Assembly (NCBI RefSeq): GCF_030063285.1
Contig: NZ_JASISU010000001.1
Coordinates: 806,001 to 870,000, forward strand
Length of the DNA stretch: 64,000 nucleotides
From: Pseudarthrobacter sp. PS3-L1
GTDB taxonomy: Bacteria > Actinomycetota > Actinomycetes > Actinomycetales > Micrococcaceae
Direction of reading: 5' to 3'
A model generated the notes under the pieces. The model searched no databases. It was not told the origin of the DNA and saw only the letters and a program-made list of their open reading frames with translations. Shown here in pieces: positions 9,522-18,847 of this stretch (the stretch's first letter is position 1; each line of letters begins with the position of its first letter). A program made the translations under genes and the position numbers.

Positions 9522-9554
9522 CGATGGCCGGGTCCCTTTCGGACCCGGCCATCG
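9522..9554 (+). terminator. Rho-independent terminator after rplY
   Basis: A perfect 14-bp GC-rich stem (CGATGGCCGGGTCC with GGACCCGGCCATCG) around a CTTTC loop, starting 11 bp after the rplY stop and followed by TTGTCT. The pth start lies 32 bp beyond it, so some read-through or a separate pth promoter is likely. Confidence 0.85.
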
Positions 9555-9586
9555 TTGTCTCCTGCACAGATTGGATGGAGTGCACC

Positions 9587-10177
9587 ATGAGCGATACCTG
9601 GTTGATTGTGGGCCTTGGAAATCCCGGCGCGCAATACAGTGGAAACCGGCACAACGTAGGGCAAATGGTGCTGGACCATCTTGCCGAGCGGGTAGGCGGA
9701 AGTTTCCGGACCCATAAGACACGCGCCCAGGTCCTCGATGGCAGGCTGGGCATTGGCGGACCCCGCGTGGTCCTGGCAAAACCAATGAGCTATATGAACG
9801 TCTCGGGCGGTCCAGTAGCAGGACTTGCGTCCTTTTATGGCCTTGGAGTGGACAGGCTGATTGCCGTGCACGACGAGATTGACATTCCGTTTAACACCAT
9901 CAAAGCAAAATCGGGTGGTGGTGAGGGCGGCCATAATGGCCTGCGAGATATATCCCGTGCCATGGGTACCAAGGACTACTTGAGGATCCGCGTCGGAGTT
10001 GGCAGGCCGCCAGGACGGATGGAAACAGCGGATTGGGTCCTGCGTGACTTCGGTACCGATGAACGCAAGGAACTCCCACTGTTGATCGATGATGCCGCCG
10101 ACGCCGTTGAACTCCTGGTGCGGGAAGGGCTGGCGGCAGCGCAGCAAAAGTTCCACCCCTCCAAACAGGTGCCGTAA
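9587..10177 (+). CDS. pth: Peptidyl-tRNA hydrolase
   Basis: Cleaves the ester bond of peptidyl-tRNAs released from stalled ribosomes, recycling tRNA. The 196-residue protein has the N-terminal [20 protein letters not shown] segment with the catalytic His and Asn, [10 protein letters not shown], the VHDEIDIP acidic motif, and the [13 protein letters not shown] loop. The open frame extends upstream to 9524, but ATG 9587 gives the family start. An inverted repeat GGTGCC-N7-GGCACC (10168-10186) spans the stop codon. Confidence 0.96.
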   Translation: MSDTWLIVGLGNPGAQYSGNRHNVGQMVLDHLAERVGGSFRTHKTRAQVLDGRLGIGGPRVVLAKPMSYMNVSGGPVAGLASFYGLGVDRLIAVHDEIDIPFNTIKAKSGGGEGGHNGLRDISRAMGTKDYLRIRVGVGRPPGRMETADWVLRDFGTDERKELPLLIDDAADAVELLVREGLAAAQQKFHPSKQVP

Positions 10178-10309
10178 AGGGGCACCGCGGCGGGGGCATT
10201 CAGCTGTAGCCGCATTTTTGCCTGCCCCCTCGGGTAGTGTTCGTTTCAGGAGCAGAAGGCCTGCTGGTGCGGGTCTCCGCGTGAGCCTGACAGATCTGAG
10301 GGAAAGTGC

Positions 10310-13078
10310 ATGTCGGCTGAACCACTTGAGGGGGACAGTGGGTTACCTCCGGCAATGGCTATGCCGTTGACGGTCTCGGGCGTGGAAGCAGATCATCGAC
10401 AGTGGTCGGTTTCGGCACGAAGCGAAGACCTCAGGGCCATCGGGACGGCTCTGACGTCTGACAATGTTTTCGGTGTGGTACTGACCGGTGAGTACGGGGC
10501 GGGTAAAGCCGCCATTGCAAGAACTGCTGTTACTGATCTTGGACCAGGCGTCTACAGCGTCCGCCTCAGGAGCCACCCAGCACTGTCCAACGAACCTTAT
10601 GCGAGCATTTCGGCGCTCCTCGCGCGGTTGCCGGTGGAGGCCGGGGCTACACCCGTGGCGCTCCTGCAGGGGGTTATGGACCTGATCCGGCACGATGCCG
10701 CAGGCCGCGACTGTGTTTTGGTCCTTGAAGACGGTGGACTCCTGGATCCGCTGAGCGCAGCTGTGCTGGTCAACCTCATGGTGACTGGAACTGCGCGCGT
10801 CCTCCTGACAGTGACTGAGTCAGCGTTGCTTCCCGGGGACTTTCACCGCTTCCTTGCTGCAGGGGAACTTGTTGAGATTCGGTTGACTGGCCTGGGTGAA
10901 CGGCAGGTGCGCCAGGTACTGCTTTCCCTCCTGGGGCACCGGATCTCTGCCGGCGCTACCAGAATTTTCCACCGTCTTTCAGGAGGCAATTCTTTACTGC
11001 TGCGTGGCATCGTCACGGAGCAGCAACAGCAGGGAAATCTTGTCCTCTCAAGCGGAACCTGGACGTTGCGCAAAGCGGTGGACCTCAGCGTCGGGCCAAT
11101 AGTGCAGGAGATGATCCAGACCCGGTGGGCCGGCGAAAACGAGAACGCACGCCTGGCATTGGACCTGTTGGTCTGTGCCCGATCCGTTCCACTCAACGTG
11201 CTGAGTGACCTGTTTGGACCGGACACCATTGCCGGATTGGAAGACCGTAGGCGCATCCATGTTGAATCCCTTGACCGGGTCAGGCTGGTGCCGCAGGATG
11301 AGGGCCTCCATTCAGCCTTGCTGTCCATGATCGGTGTGAACCGGCAACGGGAGCTTCACAACCTGCTGTCCGCTGCCCATCCCACGGATCCTGCGCTGAT
11401 GTCGGACGAGGAGTTGATGGCGCACGCTGCGTGGGCCTTGGAGTCGTTGGGCGCCATCGATGGTGACCTGGCGCTTGGCGCATCCCGGGCTGCCCTTGAT
11501 GCTGGTGATCCCGCTTCGGCACTGGGCTATGCAGGCGCCATTGGCGCGGAGCAGCCACAGTGGGTTTCAGCGCAACGGTTGATTGCAGCAGCCCACGTCC
11601 TCAGTCGTTCCCCTGAGGACGCACTCTCGGCTCTTGATGCAGTGCCCCAGCAGACCTGGCAGGACGTGGGCTCGGTTGAGTACGCGCTGTTGGTGGAGCA
11701 GAAATGCAGGGCTTTGTGCGCAATGCGGGGATACGAGGCTGATATCGCGGCCCAGATCCACGAGGCACGCTACCACCTTCGCAGCCGGACCGGGACATCC
11801 GGGGGAGGCACCACTGCTATCGAGCACCTGGAGTGCAGCCAGGCCGGGCCTGCGGCAGATGCAGGCCTTGACCTGCTCGATATTGTCGAGTTCGAGTTTC
11901 GCGCATTTGGCGGTGATTTCTGGGGAATGGTCGTGCCTCTGGAGGATGCCTTTGCCCGGCTCGATTCCGCCCTTCCCTCGTTTCGCGTGCGGGTAGGGTC
12001 GCTGCTGATGCTGGCCTACGCCGTCTGCGGCCGGGAAGATGATGCCCAGAGGGTGCTCCAGGACGTTGGTGGACTACTTGGGGCAGTAGTGGGCGCGGTC
12101 CGCCGGAGGACTTTCCAAGAACGCGCCTTCATTGTCCATCTTTTGTGTGGAAAGTGGCGGTCCGGCCTGGAGGTCGTCCGCGAGGCCGAGGATGGGTCTG
12201 CGTGGAGTCAGCCACAGCGGGGCGCTGTGATGGAGCTGATGGAGGGGACAGCCTATGTATTCGCGGGTCGCGGTGCTGCTGGGCTGGATGCGTTGCGATC
12301 GGCGGTGGCCACCTTGCAGCTCGGACCTTATACGGAACTGGTCCGATTGGGAGTGGCTGCTACTGCCCTCGCCTATGCCCAGATGGGGCAGCCTGAGGAG
12401 TCCCGGGAGCATGCAGGCAGACTCGATGCGCAGCCCCCTGGGGAGCCGTTTATCCTGACGAGCCTTACTGATTTCTGCAGACTGTCTGCACGGCGTTGGC
12501 TGGACGAACCAGACGCGTCATCGTTGCTCGATGCGATGGCTTTCGAGAATTCCCTGCAGGGGCGCCATACCCTGGCGGGTTTCTTTCTCCTGGGCGCCAC
12601 TGTTCGAGGCACGGGGGAGCAGTACGTTCGCCTGGCTGCAACAGCTGACAGGAGGCAAGGTCTCCTAGCAGGCATCTCGCGCCACATCGCTGTTGGCTCG
12701 CAGACGCAGAACCCTACGATGCTCCTGGCAGGCGCTGCCGCGGCCCAAAAGCTTGAACTGGATGCCCTGGAAGCACACTGCGTAGCGCTGGCGCTCGAAA
12801 TCGCCAGATCCAGTGGTGATGCTGCTGCCGCGCGGGAAGCACAAATGCGCCTCGACAGGCTGTCGGGGACGCTCGCCGCCCTGCCGCTTGTACCAGTCGC
12901 ATCTCCTCTCCTGACCAGTCGGGAGAGGCAGGTAGCGAATCTTGCGGGAAGGGGAGCCTCCAACCGCGATATCGCCCAGCGAATGGGTGTCTCGGTCCGC
13001 ACCGTTGAAGGCCACCTCTACCAAATCTTCACCAAGCTGGGAGTCACGTCACGGGGTGATCTCCCTGGCAGCGGTTAG
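10310..13078 (+). CDS. Large LuxR-family (LAL-type) ATPase regulator with altered Walker A
   Basis: A 922-residue STAND-class regulator: N-terminal P-loop ATPase module, long helical tetratricopeptide-like middle, and a C-terminal LuxR/GerE helix-turn-helix (from about residue 867: LTSRERQVANLAGRG, then VSVRTVEGHLYQIFTKLGV). The P-loop reads GEYGAGKA (about 60-67), so the usual Ser/Thr after the Lys is Ala, which may weaken Mg-ATP binding. A Walker B-like VLVLEDGGLLDP follows. Such proteins usually activate catabolic or secondary-metabolism genes on an inducer signal. The ATG at 10310 follows a GAGGGAAAG ribosome binding site. The next gene overlaps its 3' end, so the pair is probably co-expressed. 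Targets are unknown. Confidence 0.85.
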   Translation: MSAEPLEGDSGLPPAMAMPLTVSGVEADHRQWSVSARSEDLRAIGTALTSDNVFGVVLTGEYGAGKAAIARTAVTDLGPGVYSVRLRSHPALSNEPYASISALLARLPVEAGATPVALLQGVMDLIRHDAAGRDCVLVLEDGGLLDPLSAAVLVNLMVTGTARVLLTVTESALLPGDFHRFLAAGELVEIRLTGLGERQVRQVLLSLLGHRISAGATRIFHRLSGGNSLLLRGIVTEQQQQGNLVLSSGTWTLRKAVDLSVGPIVQEMIQTRWAGENENARLALDLLVCARSVPLNVLSDLFGPDTIAGLEDRRRIHVESLDRVRLVPQDEGLHSALLSMIGVNRQRELHNLLSAAHPTDPALMSDEELMAHAAWALESLGAIDGDLALGASRAALDAGDPASALGYAGAIGAEQPQWVSAQRLIAAAHVLSRSPEDALSALDAVPQQTWQDVGSVEYALLVEQKCRALCAMRGYEADIAAQIHEARYHLRSRTGTSGGGTTAIEHLECSQAGPAADAGLDLLDIVEFEFRAFGGDFWGMVVPLEDAFARLDSALPSFRVRVGSLLMLAYAVCGREDDAQRVLQDVGGLLGAVVGAVRRRTFQERAFIVHLLCGKWRSGLEVVREAEDGSAWSQPQRGAVMELMEGTAYVFAGRGAAGLDALRSAVATLQLGPYTELVRLGVAATALAYAQMGQPEESREHAGRLDAQPPGEPFILTSLTDFCRLSARRWLDEPDASSLLDAMAFENSLQGRHTLAGFFLLGATVRGTGEQYVRLAATADRRQGLLAGISRHIAVGSQTQNPTMLLAGAAAAQKLELDALEAHCVALALEIARSSGDAAAAREAQMRLDRLSGTLAALPLVPVASPLLTSRERQVANLAGRGASNRDIAQRMGVSVRTVEGHLYQIFTKLGVTSRGDLPGSG

Positions 13079-15728
13079 GGCCCTTGGTGGGCCTTCTTCG
13101 GTGGAGCCCATGGTGGGACGGCATGCTGTTAGAGCGCATTTACTTTCCCAGTTTCGCGGTGGCCATCCGCCGCCGCAGATCCTGTTAGGCGTAAGGGGAG
13201 TGGGAAAAACAACGCTGCTTGAGGGGCTCGCTGAAGATCTGAAAGCTGAGTACCAGACGATCTGGTTGCGTGCGAGTCCGGCGCTGGCTGACGTCCCTTT
13301 CGGGGTCATGGCACAATTTCCCGGGACGCCGTCCGGGGCTTTTGCCGCTGCGCCCGCAGCAGTCCTCAAGGCCATCTGGCAGCATTCCCGCCGATCTTTA
13401 GCCCAGGATCCAGGGGCGGTTGCGTTCGGGACGGCAGATAACGCTACCCTGCCCATTCTGCTTGTCCTCGATAACGCCGACAGCGTTGACGAATCCAGTG
13501 CTGCCGTCCTGTCCGAAGCGCTGGCTGCAGGGTGGGTGAAACTGATTGCGGCTGGACAAACCTGGGCTAATCTTCCCCGTGCGCTGCGGGACCTCTGGCG
13601 TACCGGGATGGGACAGCGTGTTGACGTGCAGGGTTTCGGGCTCACGGAGGTAGGCGAATACCTGGGCCTCGAACTGGAGTCGACCATCCCCGCCGCCGTA
13701 ACGTCCGCTTTTCACGCAGCAAGCGGCGGCAACCCGCTCCTGCTCTCCCGCCTTCTTCGCGATGCCCGTGCAGATGGTGCGCTGACCCAGAAGCATGACC
13801 TCTGGCTTGTGGTCCGTCGTCTTCCCGAACGTGGGCCCGGGCTGCTGTCCCTGGCCGGCCAGATCCTTGCTGAATTGCCGGTAGCTGACAGGGAAGCAAT
13901 GCAGTTGATTTCTCTAGCAGGACCCGTGGCGCGGGCAGCGATTGAGGAGATCTGCGGTGCCGCAACGGTCGAATCCCTCCTGCAGCGGGTACTCATCAAG
14001 CAGACGGGGGCAGTACCAGCTGAAGTGTCGATTGCTCCGGACATTATGACGGGAAGTATCCGGGCGCAGGTGCTGCCAGCCAAGAGCCGATATCTTCGCC
14101 ACAAAATGGTGCTGGCCACCACGGGACAGGCCATGATGGCTAACGGGTACAGCGAACTCAGAGCGCGGGGTGGCAGCAGCACGACAGCCGGTATGCTGGC
14201 GGGCAGCCACTCATCAGGGAGTGAGGTCAGCAGGTGCAGGTCCGTCGAATGGGGGCTTGAAACCGGCGAACAATTCTCCGTTGCGCAATTGCTGGACGGT
14301 GCCAGCCTCGCTATCCGGTTGGACAGGCTCGACGGTGCCCGGGCCATGCTCGGCGCTCCTGTCATTGAAGCGGCCGGTCCACGTGCACAGGCCCTCCTTG
14401 GCCGTGTTGAGTTTTCCCTGGGCAACGTGGTCAGGGCTGCTGAGCTGTTGGAGACGAGCCGTGCCAACCTCGTAGATGGTGACGACACTGCCCTGGGGGC
14501 AGCCGTGGATGCGCTGCTGGCTGCCGCATTGCGCAGCCAGGGAATCGCCCCGAACGTTCCATTGCCATCTGGCACCTCAGTGTCCACGTCCCTGCGGGTG
14601 CTGGAATCATCCCTGCGCTGTATGGAGCAAATCAACACTGGAGCACTCGAAGTCGCCCTCACCACCATGGAAAGGGCTGCCATTGCAGCAAAGTCCCTGG
14701 ACTGTACGGTGTACTACTTCCAGGACATGACAACGATGGCGGCGAACTTCGTCCATATTGGCCTGGGGGAGTGGACCACAGCTGAGGCTGAACTCCTGGC
14801 TTTTGAACGTCGCCATCCAGAATCCCTGCAGCTGTTTGGTGGTACTGTCACAGCGCTCCGGGGTTATTCGCGGCTTCGGCAGGGACGAATTGACACCGGT
14901 TACCAGGTTCTCCTACCGGCGGTGGAAAGCCTCCGCATCCATGACCCGCTCCAGGTTCTCCGATTTTCTACGGCGCTGGCCTTTTATGCCGCGGCCCGCC
15001 GCGCAGATGAGGTACAGGCCAGGCGCCTGTTGGCGGAGTATCACGCTGCGGTGCCCGTTGATGGTGTTGGCTGGCGGTTGCGTTCGGCCGCCTACATCGC
15101 TGCAGGTGAAGAATATCTGAACCGGGATGGGAGGGGATTGGCTCATCTGAGGACAATGAGCACAGCCCCTGACGTGACGGCCAGGGATGCAGTCTTGCTT
15201 GAACTTCTGGGGTTGCGGGTCGCGCTGCGCGACTACACCGAGATGGGGCTCCTGTCACGGGTTGCGGCGAACGTGCAGGGACGCAGGGCGCTGGCCGCCG
15301 GCCAACTCTCAACCGCCTTTCTGGCGGCAGATCCCCACGTTCTCATGGAACTTGGTCACGGATTTGTGCTGCAGGATTTTGTCAACCTCGCCCACGAGGC
15401 ATACCGCAGGGCTGAATCGATTTTCGCGTCAACCCATCAGGCCAGGCTCTCACGGCAGGCGTCCCAGCTCAGGGAGCGGTGTGAGCAGGATCTTGGCAGC
15501 GGCTACCAGGACGGTCACTTCGTCAAGACAATCCCTACAGTGCAATTGACCCGGCGCGAACGCGATGTTGCGGCGCTAGCCGCCCGCGGATTCTCGGACA
15601 AGGAAATCGCTCAGCATCTGATGGTGTCGGTGCGCACCGTGGAGGGTCACCTGTACCGGACCTATATAAAGCTGGGTGTACGCAGTCGGGACGAACTCAA
15701 CCCGGGCTCACCAGGGGAAACCAAGTAG
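13056..15728 (+). CDS. Second LuxR-family (LAL-type) ATPase regulator
   Basis: A ~890-residue paralogue of the preceding gene, with an intact Walker A GVRGVGKTT (about residue 47), a Walker B-like LLVLDNADS, a long alpha-helical repeat region, and a C-terminal LuxR helix-turn-helix (LTRRERDVAALAARG, then VSVRTVEGHLYRTYIKLGV, near residue 830). The longest frame opens at 12942 inside the upstream HTH; GTG 13056 (23-bp overlap) or ATG 13110 gives a normal start before the VGRHAV motif that commonly precedes the P-loop. Both HTHs share the VSVRTVEGHLY core, consistent with tandem duplication. No adjacent enzyme operon identifies the signal or target. Confidence 0.82.
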   Translation: MISLAAVRALGGPSSVEPMVGRHAVRAHLLSQFRGGHPPPQILLGVRGVGKTTLLEGLAEDLKAEYQTIWLRASPALADVPFGVMAQFPGTPSGAFAAAPAAVLKAIWQHSRRSLAQDPGAVAFGTADNATLPILLVLDNADSVDESSAAVLSEALAAGWVKLIAAGQTWANLPRALRDLWRTGMGQRVDVQGFGLTEVGEYLGLELESTIPAAVTSAFHAASGGNPLLLSRLLRDARADGALTQKHDLWLVVRRLPERGPGLLSLAGQILAELPVADREAMQLISLAGPVARAAIEEICGAATVESLLQRVLIKQTGAVPAEVSIAPDIMTGSIRAQVLPAKSRYLRHKMVLATTGQAMMANGYSELRARGGSSTTAGMLAGSHSSGSEVSRCRSVEWGLETGEQFSVAQLLDGASLAIRLDRLDGARAMLGAPVIEAAGPRAQALLGRVEFSLGNVVRAAELLETSRANLVDGDDTALGAAVDALLAAALRSQGIAPNVPLPSGTSVSTSLRVLESSLRCMEQINTGALEVALTTMERAAIAAKSLDCTVYYFQDMTTMAANFVHIGLGEWTTAEAELLAFERRHPESLQLFGGTVTALRGYSRLRQGRIDTGYQVLLPAVESLRIHDPLQVLRFSTALAFYAAARRADEVQARRLLAEYHAAVPVDGVGWRLRSAAYIAAGEEYLNRDGRGLAHLRTMSTAPDVTARDAVLLELLGLRVALRDYTEMGLLSRVAANVQGRRALAAGQLSTAFLAADPHVLMELGHGFVLQDFVNLAHEAYRRAESIFASTHQARLSRQASQLRERCEQDLGSGYQDGHFVKTIPTVQLTRRERDVAALAARGFSDKEIAQHLMVSVRTVEGHLYRTYIKLGVRSRDELNPGSPGETK

Positions 15729-16106
15729 TTCGCCGCGGCGGCCTCAAATAATCGAGTACTCACTACGCGTGCCCTTGTCCTGAAGTTCCGAAAGAATGAA
15801 TCCAGGGCACAGGGTTGCAAGACCAAGTGCCGCAGTTCGAGTGCTGGTTCGTCGACAAGGATAAATGTCCTCACGGTCCAGAACTGGAAGTACCCCCCAT
15901 CTTCCGTGGCCGCCAAGGGCCGCGGAGCAGACGGGACCGACGGCGTCGGAGTCTTCTGAGACCGAGACTCTCCCCCCAGCCGCCGTCGGCCCCTTAACAG
16001 TTCCGGACACAGTCCGGAAACCGCGGCAGCGGCTCTTCCCCAAGAGTCGCTGCCGTTCTGTTGTGGGAGAATTGGGTGTCCAGCATCCGCACCCGAGGAG
16101 TTCGTT
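15729..16106 (+). other. Long intergenic region between the LAL regulators and sufS
   Basis: About 378 bp without a credible gene. It contains a perfect 8-bp inverted repeat TTCCGGAC-ACA-GTCCGGAA at 16001-16019, directly followed by the strong stem-loop at 16024-16055. The rest shows no family resemblance, and the open frames crossing it are shadows. The sufS promoter must lie close to or beyond the stem-loop. Confidence 0.6.
16024..16055 (+). terminator. Strong stem-loop upstream of sufS
   Basis: CGGCAGCGGCTCTT pairs with AAGAGTCGCTGCCG (14 bp, one G-T pair) around CCCC, followed by TTCTGTTGT. It looks like a rho-independent terminator for the LAL operon, although it stands about 300 bp beyond that stop and only about 50 bp before sufS. 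Confidence 0.7.
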
Positions 16107-17432
16107 TTGGCACAAGTAGTAACGCCCGCCACCCTGTCCCACGCTGCTCCGGACATGGATGACGCCGAGGTCCTGCGGATCAGGAACGACTTCCCCGTCC
16201 TTGCGCAGGAGATCAACGGGTCGCCCCTGGTGTACCTAGATTCTGGGGCAACGTCGCAGAATCCGCTCAGCGTTCTTGAGGCCGAGCAGGAGTTCTACGA
16301 ACAGCGCAACGCTGCCGTCCACCGTGGCGCGCACCACCTGGCGGTTGAGGCTACAGATGTGTTTGAGGATGCACGCCAGACCCTTGCAGATTTCATTGGC
16401 GCGCGCTACGAAGAAACTGTCTGGACCTCCAACGCGACCGAGGGGCTGAACCTGGTAGCGCAGTCACTGGCGACGGCTGGACTGTGGGCCGAACGTGGCC
16501 GTGGCGATGCACGCCTCAGTGAGCTCGCGGTGGGCCCTGGCGATGAGATCGTCGTGACGGAAATGGAGCATCACGCCAATCTCATTCCCTGGCAGGAACT
16601 TGCCTTCCGGACGGGAGCAGTGCTGCGCTATATCCCCATCAATGACGACGGTTCATTGCAGATGGACACGGCAGCTGCAGTGATTGGACCGCGAACACGG
16701 GTGGTGGCGTTCACCCACGCCTCCAACGTCCTGGGAACCATCAACCCCGTCATCGACCTGGTGGCGCTGGCCCGCGCAGTTGGTGCCCTCGTGGTTCTTG
16801 ATGCGTGCCAGTCCGCCCCGCACATGGCCCTGGATGTTAAAGCCCTGGACGTGGACTTCGCCGTCTTTTCCGGCCATAAGATGCTTGGTCCTACCGGGGT
16901 TGGTGTTCTGTATGGAAAGCGGGAGCTCCTTGATGTCCTGCCGCCTTTCCTGACCGGTGGTTCCATGATCACCACGGTCACCATGGAGCGGGCCGAGTTC
17001 CTGGCAGCACCGCAGCGCTTCGAGGCGGGCACTCAGCGCGTTTCCCAGGCCGTGGCGCTCGCCGCGGGAGCAAATTACCTCAGCGAGACAGGGTTGGACC
17101 GGATCCATCGCTGGGAAACGAAGCTTGGACAGCGCATGGTGGCGGGGCTCCAGGACATTCCTGGAATTCGTGTCCTGGGCCCAGCTGCCGGCAGCGAAAG
17201 GATTGGCCTGGCGGCGTTTGACGTTGCCGGCGTTCACGCGCATGACGTCGGACAGTTCCTGGACTCACGGGGCATAGCGGTCCGTGTTGGCCATCACTGT
17301 GCGCAGCCGCTGCACAGACGACTGGGCCTTACCGCCACAACACGCGCCAGCGCCTACCTGTACAACACCACGTCCGACGTCGACATGTTCCTTGACGCCG
17401 TCGCAGGTGTACGGTCCTACTTCCGGGTTTGA
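16107..17432 (+). CDS. sufS: SufS-type cysteine desulfurase
   Basis: A PLP enzyme that takes sulfur from cysteine for iron-sulfur cluster assembly. The 441-residue protein has the EMEHHANLIPW substrate/PLP segment, DACQSAPH, the PLP-lysine motif SGHKMLGPTG (Lys near 257), and the active-site Cys loop GHHCAQPLHRR (Cys near 398), all of the class II (SufS) type. TTG 16107 follows a GAGGAG ribosome binding site. The N-terminus is about 20 residues longer than minimal SufS. sufU follows about 110 bp later, the Gram-positive SufS/SufU arrangement, here separate from a sufBCD cluster. Confidence 0.93.
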   Translation: MAQVVTPATLSHAAPDMDDAEVLRIRNDFPVLAQEINGSPLVYLDSGATSQNPLSVLEAEQEFYEQRNAAVHRGAHHLAVEATDVFEDARQTLADFIGARYEETVWTSNATEGLNLVAQSLATAGLWAERGRGDARLSELAVGPGDEIVVTEMEHHANLIPWQELAFRTGAVLRYIPINDDGSLQMDTAAAVIGPRTRVVAFTHASNVLGTINPVIDLVALARAVGALVVLDACQSAPHMALDVKALDVDFAVFSGHKMLGPTGVGVLYGKRELLDVLPPFLTGGSMITTVTMERAEFLAAPQRFEAGTQRVSQAVALAAGANYLSETGLDRIHRWETKLGQRMVAGLQDIPGIRVLGPAAGSERIGLAAFDVAGVHAHDVGQFLDSRGIAVRVGHHCAQPLHRRLGLTATTRASAYLYNTTSDVDMFLDAVAGVRSYFRV

Positions 17433-17540
17433 GGCCGGCCCGGCGTACCATTTTTCCGACCAGCTCTCTGAGTGGCAGCTGCTGCTTCCCCCGGCCCCGA
17501 TTCCCAGAACACCGTGGCCCCAGCCCAGAAAGGCACAGCC

Positions 17541-17990
17541 TTGAGTCTTGACCAGCTGTATCAACAGATCATCCTCGACCACTCCAAGGAACGCCACGGC
17601 AGTGGTCTCAGCGAAACCCCGGTACCAGCTGGAGCCAGCACTGGATCATCCCATCAGCTCAATCCAGTATGTGGCGACGAGGTGACTCTTCGCCTCGCAG
17701 TCAAGGAGGGCAAGATAGCCCAGATTGCCTGGGATGGTGATGGTTGTTCCATCTCCATGGCATCAGCATCCGTACTCAGTGAGATGGCCGAGGGCTTGAA
17801 CGTCTCGGATCTGCGAACACTGATTGATGCTTTCCGCGACGTTCTGCGCTCACGTGGAAAGATAGCTGCAGATCCGGAGATCCTCGGTGACGCTGCTGCC
17901 TTCGAGGGTGTCTCCCGCTACGCTGCACGGGTCAAATGCGCCATGATCGCCTGGGTCGCTGCCGAAGATTCGCTGAACCAGGCGACCTGA
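17541..17990 (+). CDS. sufU: SufU-type iron-sulfur assembly protein
   Basis: A zinc-binding IscU-fold protein that accepts persulfide sulfur from SufS. The ~149-residue product has the three conserved cysteines in NPVCGDEV (~44), DGCSISMAS (~70) and RVKCAMIAW (~134), with the Asp of CGD also present. These are the zinc-ligand/acceptor residues of SufU. An in-frame GTG at 17472 would add 23 residues; TTG 17541 gives the conserved SLDQLYQQIILDH start. It directly follows sufS on the same strand. Confidence 0.92.
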   Translation: MSLDQLYQQIILDHSKERHGSGLSETPVPAGASTGSSHQLNPVCGDEVTLRLAVKEGKIAQIAWDGDGCSISMASASVLSEMAEGLNVSDLRTLIDAFRDVLRSRGKIAADPEILGDAAAFEGVSRYAARVKCAMIAWVAAEDSLNQAT

Positions 17991-18048
17991 CTGTCGCCGC
18001 GGCGCAGCGGACGCGGCAACAATCCGGCGGCCGTTCAGCGGATCACAG

Positions 18049-18270
18049 TCAGGAGAGCAGGCCCGTGACGCCGACCGCGGCAGTGGCAACTCCCAGAACA
18101 AGTGAGATGCCTACCAGGATCTGATGGACACGGAGGAACTTGGTGGCTGTCCCAGCGGCATCACGAGCCCGCGGATCCTTGGTGACCCGTTTGAGGAACT
18201 GTGGCCAGACCACCAAGGACCAGACGCCTGAGATGATCAGGACAATGCTGACGAAAACGGGCATGTCCAT
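18049..18270 (-). CDS. Small two-helix membrane protein, SCO4848-like
   Basis: A 73-residue protein with two predicted transmembrane segments (about residues 4-24 and 50-70) joined by a basic loop. The VWSLVVWPQFLKRV segment and a conserved-looking His in RVHQILVGISLVLG resemble the actinobacterial SCO4848 family, whose function is unknown to me. It lies 3 bp after the DUF2505 gene on the same strand and converges on sufU. Confidence 0.7.
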   Translation of the reverse strand: MDMPVFVSIVLIISGVWSLVVWPQFLKRVTKDPRARDAAGTATKFLRVHQILVGISLVLGVATAAVGVTGLLS

Positions 18271-18273
18271 CGG

Positions 18274-18771
18274 TTAGGACCGTTCCAACCAGGATTGAGC
18301 CTGCTGGGCCTGGATCTTCAACGCCTTGCCCACCATGGGCTCCGCTGCGGACGCGATCTTGGCGCCAAGGAATGGGATGGACGACGTGACGGCACCCTCC
18401 AGCTCCACGCGCGTACCGGTACCGTCCGCCAACAGTTTCTGGCTTGCAGTGACATCCAGCGGCGCACCGGCGATCTTGAGCGTAATGTTGCTCTGCCGTG
18501 AACCATCGGCGGCGGGCATGGACCAGGACTCGACCTGCGTTACGGTCAGTTTTTCGCCAACAAACTTCCGCGCAATGTCAGGCAACCGGCTGGTGGGGAG
18601 CGTACGCACCGACGTGGTACTGAAGGGTCCGGCCAGGTCACCGTCCACGCTGAAGGACTCCAGCGTTCCTCCCACGTGTTCGCTGACATGGCGCTGGAAG
18701 TCCTCATTGACGAGGACTGCCGTGACTGCTTCGACAGTATGCGGAAGGGTGGTGGTTGCGCTCAGGGCCAA
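18274..18771 (-). CDS. DUF2505 family protein
   Basis: A 165-residue protein with the layout of DUF2505: an N-terminal ALSATTTLPHTVEAVTAVL segment, a central beta-rich portion, and a C-terminal helix (EPMVGKALKIQAQQAQSWL), suggesting a START/polyketide-cyclase-like ligand-binding fold. No signal peptide or catalytic motif is visible. It is probably co-transcribed with the downstream small membrane protein (3-bp gap) and possibly the upstream SDR gene (76 bp away). Function is unknown. Confidence 0.75.
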   Translation of the reverse strand: MALSATTTLPHTVEAVTAVLVNEDFQRHVSEHVGGTLESFSVDGDLAGPFSTTSVRTLPTSRLPDIARKFVGEKLTVTQVESWSMPAADGSRQSNITLKIAGAPLDVTASQKLLADGTGTRVELEGAVTSSIPFLGAKIASAAEPMVGKALKIQAQQAQSWLERS

Positions 18772-18847
18772 GGGGACCTCCGTGGTAGGGCAGGATTTGC
18801 TCCCAACATCCTACGACGTGGGCTGATCCAGCGACGTATCCGTTCGG

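Noticed and set aside
10168..10186. Inverted repeat across the pth stop as a terminator
   Set aside because: Only 6 bp, no T-run, and it includes coding sequence.
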